Below are positions 7,283 to 12,125 of a stretch of DNA of 12,125 nucleotides, one piece after another. The DNA is from JBBSOK01 sp038259825 (GTDB lineage Bacteria > Bacteroidota > Bacteroidia > Flavobacteriales > Flavobacteriaceae), in assembly GCA_038259825.1 (NCBI GenBank), contig JBBSOK010000088.1, positions 1 through 12,125 of the forward strand, written 5' to 3'. The position numbers were made by a program, and so were the translations under genes. Below the pieces are notes generated by a model. It searched no databases, was not told the origin of the DNA, and saw nothing but the letters and a program-made list of their open reading frames with translations. Position 1 is the stretch's first letter, and each line of letters starts with the position of its first letter.

Positions 7283-8968
7283 TTAGCGTACATATTTTCT
7301 TTTACGAAGTCTAATGAAAATTGCTCCAAAAATACCAAGTAAAACTAACGGGAGTACTAAATTAAGTAGTTGCCACTTGCCACGTTGTTCGGCAACTTTT
7401 TGAGGGTCCAAAAATGGCACCGCAATTTTTTTAGTGCGTATGTTTATAAGTCCGCTGTCGTCCAAAAGATAGTTAACGGCATTCAGCAAAAACTCCTTGT
7501 TTCCGTAGTATTGATTGGTCCATTTATCATAGCCAAGCTCAAGTGGTTTATTGCGGTCTAGCTGATTTTTAATAATATCGCCATCACCAATTACAATCAT
7601 TTTAGCGGGCTTACTTTCTTTCAAATCAGTTGAATATTTAAAAGGCTTTACTCGATTAGCAAAAACCGAAGTAAATTGTCCTTCCAATAAAACTGCCAGC
7701 GGATTTTCACCTTGAATATAATCACCAGGAGGTGGGCCTTCATTTACTAATTTCAAATTTTTAGGAATTTCAGTTGAAATATCAATTTCAACAGGCAAAC
7801 CAACTCTTTTTGAAATAGGCGAAGATGTTAATAAAACCGTCTTTTTACTTAAATTTTGAATGGTATCTATTGAGCTAGCGTAATCAAATTTTACAGCTTC
7901 GGTATTGGTAACAATAGGGTGATTATTATTACTTGCCGTAAGCGGATAATAAAACCAAGGATATTGTTGATATTGCGTTTCCTGCTGCTCGCCACTTGCA
8001 ACTACAATCGGCGCGCTATAAAGGTCTTTTACCAAATCTGGGTTAACACGAGCGCCATATTTGAAGAAAAAATCATTCATGTTTATATCCATCCCAAAAG
8101 CAAACGTGTTTGTGGAAATAGTATCAGTTTTAAGCTGTGTGCCATCAATTAGCCAAAGTGATGCGCCGCCATCCATTATATATTGGTCAAGAATATATTT
8201 TTCATTATCTGAAAAAGCTTCAGTTGGTTTTGCCGCTACAATTAAATCAAATTCATTTATTTGTTGAAGGGTTTTTTGCGGTTGCGTTGCGGCAGAGTCT
8301 AATGTAAATGGCGCAATAAAATAGTAATCTTTTAAAGTCTTGAAGAAATCTGCAATATAGCGATCGTCCAATTCTCCATTTCCTTTTAGGACGGCAACTT
8401 TTCTTTTCTTCGGGAAAACAAGTTTGTTAAAACCATCGGCAAAAGCGTATTCTAAATTTTGAATTGAATTATTTACACGCTCTTCGGAAGTAGTTCCTAA
8501 TTGATTTTTGAGTAATGGAATTTTCACCGTTTGCCCATTAAAATAGGCGAGTGCCCAAGGAAAAATTACTTCAGTGCTTTGTTTTCCATTTTCTACAACA
8601 GAAACTTGTGCTGGCACCAATCCGTTTTTTTGTAATTCTTGTTGAATTTGTTCGGCATCACCTTCCGCCAATGGATTTACAAAATCAAATTTTACATTTT
8701 TGTTTACCGAAGCAAATTCTTCCAATAACTGTCGTGTTTCAGATTGAAGTCTTTTGAATTCTGGAGGAAAATTTCCTTCTAAAAAAACATCGATTATTAA
8801 AGGTGAATCAATTGTTTCAACAATATTTTTTGAAGTTTCTGAAAGTGTAAAGCGTTTATCCTGCGTAAGATCAAAACGTTCATAGAAATAGCTGGAAATA
8901 ACATTAGCCAAAACAGTCAGAGCGATTGCAATTATTACGAATTTTATTTGTTTGGTTTTCTTTAGCAT
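7283..8968 (-). CDS. gldG: Gliding-motility ABC transporter auxiliary protein GldG
   Basis: Inner-membrane auxiliary subunit of the GldAFG ABC transporter linked to gliding motility in Bacteroidota. The 561-residue protein has an N-terminal membrane segment (about residues 8-27), a large ABC-transporter-auxiliary region, and a C-terminal membrane segment (about 534-552) followed by a basic tail (RLRKRKYVR). Recognisable family features are SSYFYERFDLTQDKRFTLS directly after the first span, ITEGIP-free but GldG-typical KRKVAVLKGNGELDDRYI, LIVAAKPTEAFSDNEKYILD, GGASLWLIDG, and PPPGDYIQGENPLAVLLEG. The ATG overlaps the gldF stop by one base (TGATG on the minus strand), so the two subunits are probably translationally coupled. 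No ATPase motif is present; the transporter needs GldA, encoded elsewhere. Confidence 0.93.
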   Translation of the reverse strand: MLKKTKQIKFVIIAIALTVLANVISSYFYERFDLTQDKRFTLSETSKNIVETIDSPLIIDVFLEGNFPPEFKRLQSETRQLLEEFASVNKNVKFDFVNPLAEGDAEQIQQELQKNGLVPAQVSVVENGKQSTEVIFPWALAYFNGQTVKIPLLKNQLGTTSEERVNNSIQNLEYAFADGFNKLVFPKKRKVAVLKGNGELDDRYIADFFKTLKDYYFIAPFTLDSAATQPQKTLQQINEFDLIVAAKPTEAFSDNEKYILDQYIMDGGASLWLIDGTQLKTDTISTNTFAFGMDINMNDFFFKYGARVNPDLVKDLYSAPIVVASGEQQETQYQQYPWFYYPLTASNNNHPIVTNTEAVKFDYASSIDTIQNLSKKTVLLTSSPISKRVGLPVEIDISTEIPKNLKLVNEGPPPGDYIQGENPLAVLLEGQFTSVFANRVKPFKYSTDLKESKPAKMIVIGDGDIIKNQLDRNKPLELGYDKWTNQYYGNKEFLLNAVNYLLDDSGLINIRTKKIAVPFLDPQKVAEQRGKWQLLNLVLPLVLLGIFGAIFIRLRKRKYVR

Positions 8969-9693
8969 CAGTCTTTCTTCAATTTTAAAACTGTGAATGC
9001 TAAAAATAGTATTGTAATACTTAAGAAATAAACAATATCTCTTGTATCTAAAACGCCTCGCGCAACACTATCAAAATGAGCTTTCATTCCTAAACTTGCC
9101 ATTGAAAAAGAATCACTGCCAAATAAATCAAGAGAATCCAAACCATTAAACCCATAATATAAAAGGAAGCAAATAAACACGGCAATTATAAAAGCCACAA
9201 TTTGATTGCTTGATAATGTTGAAGAAAATATCCCAATTGAAGTGTAGGACAAAACTAAAAACAAAAGTCCTAAATAACTACCGATTGTACTCCCCAAATC
9301 AAAATTTCCAACAGGATTTCCAAGATTATTTATTGTAAAAACGTAAATTAACGTTGGGATTAAGGCGATAATTATTAAAAGAACTGCGCCAAAATATTTT
9401 CCTAGAACAATGTTTTTTAAAGTAATTGGTTTTGTAAGTAAAAGTTCTAACGTTCCCATTTTTACTTCATCACTAAATGTACGCATTGTAACTGCAGGAA
9501 TAAGGAATAATAAAACCCAAGGTGCGAGTTCGAAAAAGGCGGCAAGATCTGCAAAACCAGAATCCAAAATATTATAATCTCCGGCAAACACCCAAAGAAA
9601 AAGTCCGTTAATTACTAGAAATATAGCAATCACCAAATATCCGATTGGACTGGAAAAGAAAGCTGATATTTCTCGTTTTATTATTGCGGTCAC
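8968..9693 (-). CDS. gldF: Gliding-motility ABC transporter permease GldF
   Basis: ABC-2-type permease subunit of the gliding-associated transporter, in the inner membrane. It has 241 residues, the usual GldF size, with about six membrane segments: IGYLVIAIFLVINGLFLWVF, the PWVLLFLIPAV span, GAVLLIIIALIPTLIYVF, LGLLFLVLSYTSIGIF, IVAFIIAVFICFLLYYGF and VYFLSITILFLAFTVL. The loop motif FSDEVKMGTLELLLTKPIT, between spans 2 and 3, is the conserved ABC-2 coupling-type segment seen in GldF and NosY-like permeases. The C-terminus LKLKKD ends at a TGA that overlaps the gldG ATG. It starts 16 bases after the ABM-like gene, so it sits inside the minus-strand cluster, with no promoter of its own visible. 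Confidence 0.94.
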   Translation of the reverse strand: MTAIIKREISAFFSSPIGYLVIAIFLVINGLFLWVFAGDYNILDSGFADLAAFFELAPWVLLFLIPAVTMRTFSDEVKMGTLELLLTKPITLKNIVLGKYFGAVLLIIIALIPTLIYVFTINNLGNPVGNFDLGSTIGSYLGLLFLVLSYTSIGIFSSTLSSNQIVAFIIAVFICFLLYYGFNGLDSLDLFGSDSFSMASLGMKAHFDSVARGVLDTRDIVYFLSITILFLAFTVLKLKKD

Positions 9694-9709
9694 TTTACTA
9701 TATTTTTTA

Positions 9710-10003
9710 TTAAATAGAATTTAAGGTATCTACACTCCAAGCTTGCGCTTTATCTTGAAATTTTGGTTTGGTCTCAGCCCACACGCTTTTAAAAAGGTCA
9801 CTGTTTCTATAGTTTTCAAGACTAGCCGTTTCATTCCAACGGCTGTAAGTAAAAAATATTTCAGGTCTATCTTTATCTCTGTAAAGTTCAAGAAATTGGC
9901 AGCCTTCAAAATTTCTTATTTTATCTTTTACCAATTCAAAATTCTTCAAAAATGAATCTATTTCTTCAGCTTTAAAATGCATTTTGACAATTCTTGTAAA
10001 CAT
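9710..10003 (-). CDS. ABM-domain (antibiotic biosynthesis monooxygenase-like) small protein
   Basis: A 97-residue protein with the dimeric alpha-beta barrel layout of the ABM/YgiN family. It has a first strand FTRIVKMHF, a helix DSFLKNFELVKDKI, then GCQFLELYRD, IFFTYSRWN, ASLENYRNSDLFKSVW and a C-terminal strand. The 'FxYSRW' segment and the following helix are typical. Members include quinol monooxygenases and heme-degrading enzymes, but many have no assigned reaction, and the heme-ligand residues of IsdG-type proteins cannot be recognised here. It is probably cytoplasmic. It lies 16 bases after the SAM-hydrolase-like gene and 16 bases before gldF, so it is likely expressed with both. Confidence 0.8.
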   Translation of the reverse strand: MFTRIVKMHFKAEEIDSFLKNFELVKDKIRNFEGCQFLELYRDKDRPEIFFTYSRWNETASLENYRNSDLFKSVWAETKPKFQDKAQAWSVDTLNSI

Positions 10004-10019
10004 AAAGATTATTTAATTA

Positions 10020-10874
10020 TTAGCGGTTGCTCAAAGGAGCCGAAGCATCGAAATTTACGGTTACAGTATCTCTAAACTCTAAGCCAAATAAGGTAGAAGC
10101 ACCACCAATGGTTGTTGGGTTGCTCTTGTAAATGGCAAGTTCCAGATAGTCGGATGAGTTCCACAATGCTAATTTTTTCCCGTCTTCTTCACGTTTTTCG
10201 GGTGGTGTATCAAAATTAATTGCTTCGCTATAGGTTTTATTAACTTTTTCAAATGTAGCCGTTCTAGCTTTTATTTTGAATTCTCGTCCTTTCCCAACAT
10301 CGTTAAAAATCTTCTTCGTGATGTTTGTAATAACATTTCCATAATTATCAACATAAATTACGTTTCCAATTATTTGATTGCTCTCACTATTTATCACAGG
10401 TTTAATTCCTGTAAGTTCCATCACCTTATCAATTGGCTTGCCAATTACTTCTAAAGTGCCACCGCGCGCTATATGGCAAGCTACTTTTACAAAAATATCC
10501 AAAACAGGAAAATTACTTTCAACCGTGTCATGAATATTTATTTCAACAATTTTATCTGGATTTATAGTTGAAGCTATTAATGATATAATTCCGTTGTCTG
10601 CACAGATAAAATAATGTTCATCCAAGAGGACTGCAATGTGCTTATTTTCAGGATTTAATTCCGAATCTATCCCAATAATATGTATGGTTTTTGGTGGGAA
10701 ACTTTTGTACGCATTTTGAATGACGTAGGCAGCTTCCGTTAAATGAAATGGGGAAATTAAATGTGAGATATCAACAATGCGGCTATTCTCTAGTTCGCTA
10801 TATATAGCGCCCTTTACAGCTCCTACAAAGTGATCTTTTTCGCCGAAATCTGTAGTAAGTGTAATTATAGGCAT
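10020..10874 (-). CDS. SAM hydroxide adenosyltransferase (DUF62/fluorinase-like) family protein
   Basis: Member of the family that splits S-adenosylmethionine into adenosine and methionine with water, and is related to SAM fluorinase and chlorinase. It has 284 residues, the usual size. The N-terminal signature TLTTDFGEKDHFVGAVKG (residues 5-22) is intact, followed by VDISHLISPFHLTEAAYV. The C-terminal domain signature NVIYVDNYGNVITNI (171-185) is also intact. In the family's Asp-Arg-His triad, Asp70 and His134 (ACHIARGG) align, but the Arg position, seven residues after the Asp, is Asn77 (IDSELNPENKH), with Lys78 next to it. A SAM-binding fold is therefore confident and hydrolase activity less so. 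It is the first gene of the minus-strand cluster leading to gldF and gldG, and is divergent from phoH. The ATG at 10874 starts the canonical MPIITLTTDFG. Confidence 0.88.
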   Translation of the reverse strand: MPIITLTTDFGEKDHFVGAVKGAIYSELENSRIVDISHLISPFHLTEAAYVIQNAYKSFPPKTIHIIGIDSELNPENKHIAVLLDEHYFICADNGIISLIASTINPDKIVEINIHDTVESNFPVLDIFVKVACHIARGGTLEVIGKPIDKVMELTGIKPVINSESNQIIGNVIYVDNYGNVITNITKKIFNDVGKGREFKIKARTATFEKVNKTYSEAINFDTPPEKREEDGKKLALWNSSDYLELAIYKSNPTTIGGASTLFGLEFRDTVTVNFDASAPLSNR

Positions 10875-10901
10875 TGCCAGATTGTTGATATTTTATTAAA
10901 A

Positions 10902-10929
10902 TTGGAATGACAAAAATAGGTTACTTTTG
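10902..10929 (+). promoter_or_regulatory. Plus-strand promoter for phoH
   Basis: TTG (10902-10904), a 17-base spacer and TACTTTTG (10922-10929) match the Bacteroidota TTG/TAnnTTTG consensus. The start codon is 55 bases downstream, giving a leader of about 48 bases. The element is interleaved with the oppositely directed promoter of the SAM-hydrolase cluster. Confidence 0.7.
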
Positions 10930-10939
10930 TTAGTAGCAA
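10911..10939 (-). promoter_or_regulatory. Minus-strand promoter for the SAM-hydrolase/gldFG cluster
   Basis: On the minus strand, TTG (plus-strand CAA 10937-10939), an 18-base spacer and TATTTTTG (plus-strand 10911-10918) match the Bacteroidota -33/-7 consensus fully. The -7 box is 37 bases before the ATG at 10874, giving a leader of roughly 30 bases. It overlaps the phoH promoter on the other strand. Confidence 0.7.
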
Positions 10940-10983
10940 AACTATTTACGGCCCTATAATAAAATAATTAAAACCCTACGCTT

Positions 10984-11937
10984 TTGAACGAACTTATCAT
11001 CGAACTTACCGAAATTAGCCCTAGAGAATTTTTTGGGCAGCAAAATGCAAATATCGATCTTCTTAAAAAATATTTTCCAAAGCTTAAAATTGTAGCACGT
11101 GGAAATAAAATTAAAGCCTACGGGGATGAAGATGTTCTCGAGGAGTTTGATAGGCGAATATCAATGTTGCTTGATCATTTTGCTAAATATAATAAGATTG
11201 ATGAAAATATAATAGAGAGAGTGCTAGAAAGCCGAAGTAAAGATGATTATGAAACTACGCCTGGCAGTAACGAAGTACTAGTTCACGGCGTAAGCGGAAA
11301 ACCAATAAAAGCACAGACCGCCAACCAACGGAAGTTGGTTGAGTTAATGGCCAAAAATGATATGGTTTTTGCAGTTGGTCCTGCAGGAACTGGCAAAACG
11401 TATACAGGTGTTGCGCTGGCTGTAAAAGCGTTAAAAGAAAAACAAGTAAAAAGAATTGTATTAACGCGCCCAGCAGTTGAAGCCGGAGAAAATTTAGGCT
11501 TTCTTCCGGGAGATTTAAAAGAAAAATTAGATCCTTATATGCAACCCTTATACGATGCTTTGCGGGATATGATTCCAGCTGAAAAATTGGCATCACATAT
11601 AGAACATGGGATTATTCAAATTGCACCGTTGGCATTTATGCGCGGTAGAACATTGGATAATGCATTCGTAATTTTAGATGAAGGACAAAATACAACCCAC
11701 GCTCAAATGAAAATGTTTTTAACCAGAATGGGAAAAAACGCGAAGTTTATGATAACAGGAGATCCAGGACAAATAGATTTACCCAGGCGTGTAACTTCGG
11801 GACTTAAAGAGGCCTTGTTAGTGTTAAAAGATATTAAAGGTATTGGAATGGTTTACCTTGATGATAAAGATGTATTGCGCCACAGACTTGTAAAAGAAGT
11901 AATTTCGGCTTATAAAAGTATCGAAAACGTAGACTAA
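10984..11937 (+). CDS. PhoH-like ATPase, TTG start
   Basis: Cytoplasmic P-loop ATPase of the PhoH/YbeZ family, associated in other bacteria with RNA metabolism and ribosome maturation together with the YbeY endonuclease. At 317 residues it is of normal length. An N-terminal domain of about 110 residues (including KKYFPKLKIVARGNKIKAYG) precedes the ATPase core. Walker A GPAGTGKT is at residues 132-139, Walker B ILDEGQNTT has Asp232-Glu233, and TGDPGQIDLP begins at 258. The start must be TTG at 10984: an in-frame TAA lies at 10969-10971, no ATG lies between, and the next in-frame ATG would remove about 60 conserved residues. It is transcribed from a consensus promoter. purC follows after 83 bases with no terminator visible, so co-transcription is possible. 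ybeY is not in the window. Confidence 0.92.
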   Translation: MNELIIELTEISPREFFGQQNANIDLLKKYFPKLKIVARGNKIKAYGDEDVLEEFDRRISMLLDHFAKYNKIDENIIERVLESRSKDDYETTPGSNEVLVHGVSGKPIKAQTANQRKLVELMAKNDMVFAVGPAGTGKTYTGVALAVKALKEKQVKRIVLTRPAVEAGENLGFLPGDLKEKLDPYMQPLYDALRDMIPAEKLASHIEHGIIQIAPLAFMRGRTLDNAFVILDEGQNTTHAQMKMFLTRMGKNAKFMITGDPGQIDLPRRVTSGLKEALLVLKDIKGIGMVYLDDKDVLRHRLVKEVISAYKSIENVD

Positions 11938-12020
11938 TCAAATTTGTATTATTCTTCTTTCAATTTTGAAAATTTATAAAAAAAAATAATTAAATATATT
12001 CTTACCCTAATTCTTTTAAA

Positions 12021-12125
12021 ATGTCGAAAACTTTAACAGCCACTAATTTCAATTTTCCAAATCAAAAAGCAGTGTATAATGGAAAAGTTAGAGATGTTTA
12101 TACATTAGAAAATGATATTCTAGTA
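12021..12125 (+). CDS. purC: SAICAR synthase (PurC), 3' end cut by window edge
   Basis: Only the first 35 codons are present, starting at ATG 12021. The translation begins MSKTLTATNFNFP and continues to KAVYNGKVRDVYTLENDILV. The YNGKVRDVY segment is the N-terminal ATP-binding signature of phosphoribosylaminoimidazole-succinocarboxamide synthase, which joins aspartate to CAIR in purine biosynthesis. The 83-base gap from the PhoH-like gene contains AT-rich sequence but no good TAnnTTTG box and no hairpin with a T run, so it may depend on the phoH promoter. Family assignment from this short stretch is still good because the signature is distinctive. Confidence 0.85.
   Translation, partial: MSKTLTATNFNFPNQKAVYNGKVRDVYTLENDILV

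Noticed and set aside
7261..7287. Inverted repeat GCTAAA/TTTAGC around the gldG stop as a terminator
   Set aside because: The stem is only 6 bp with a 15-base loop and is not followed by a T run on the minus strand.
11255..11596. 113-codon open frame antisense to the PhoH-like gene
   Set aside because: It covers the conserved Walker A region of a clear gene and its translation resembles no known family.
11944..11968. Promoter for purC (TTG ... CAATTTTG)
   Set aside because: The spacer is 14 bases and the -7 box has a mismatch at its first position; transcription from the phoH promoter is simpler.
1..12125. Mobile element, prophage, CRISPR, toxin-antitoxin or defence island
   Set aside because: No transposase, integrase, repeat array, tRNA-adjacent attachment site or small toxin/antitoxin pair is visible; the genes are core functions with uniform AT-rich composition.

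Overview
The window looks like core chromosome from a gliding-type member of the Bacteroidota, most likely family Flavobacteriaceae. Four things point there. The sequence is AT-rich. Genes lack Shine-Dalgarno leaders and instead have A/T-rich upstream regions. Several intergenic regions carry the Bacteroidota -7 promoter box TAnnTTTG. The gene content includes gldF and gldG, a PhoH-like ATPase next to purC, and an extra LpxD-like acyltransferase. I see no transposase, integrase, phage gene, CRISPR array, tRNA or rRNA.

Layout. (1) Positions 2-1155, plus strand: a 5'-truncated LpxD-like hexapeptide acyltransferase and, overlapping it by ATGA, an NTF2/SnoaL-like protein. (2) 1172-2180: sucD (succinyl-CoA synthetase alpha) with its own promoter and a strong intrinsic terminator. 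(3) 2204-2982: fabG (3-oxoacyl-ACP reductase) with its own promoter. (4) 3112-5982: a membrane-anchored VWA protein followed after 21 bases by an SPFH/prohibitin protein, closed by a symmetrical bidirectional terminator at 6003-6031. (5) Minus strand, read from 10874 down to 7283: a four-gene cluster of SAM hydroxide adenosyltransferase-like protein, ABM-fold monooxygenase-like protein, gldF and gldG. The two gaps are 16 bases each and gldF/gldG overlap by one base. (6) Minus strand 7172-6054: dnaN with a separate promoter. (7) Plus strand from 10984: a PhoH-like ATPase starting at TTG, then purC, which runs off the right edge.

How the genes relate. Lipid A/envelope synthesis (LpxD-like), fatty-acid elongation (FabG), the TCA cycle (SucD), replication (DnaN) and purine synthesis (PurC) are housekeeping functions. 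GldF/GldG are the permease and auxiliary subunits of the gliding-associated ABC transporter, and no gldA ATPase gene is in the window. The VWA/SPFH pair is probably a co-expressed inner-membrane module of unknown role.

I did not find a convincing new defence, mobile or biosynthetic system. The points most worth checking are: the SAM-hydrolase homologue, where the expected catalytic Arg appears to be Asn, sharing an operon with gldFG; the interleaved divergent promoters between that operon and phoH; and the VWA-SPFH pair.
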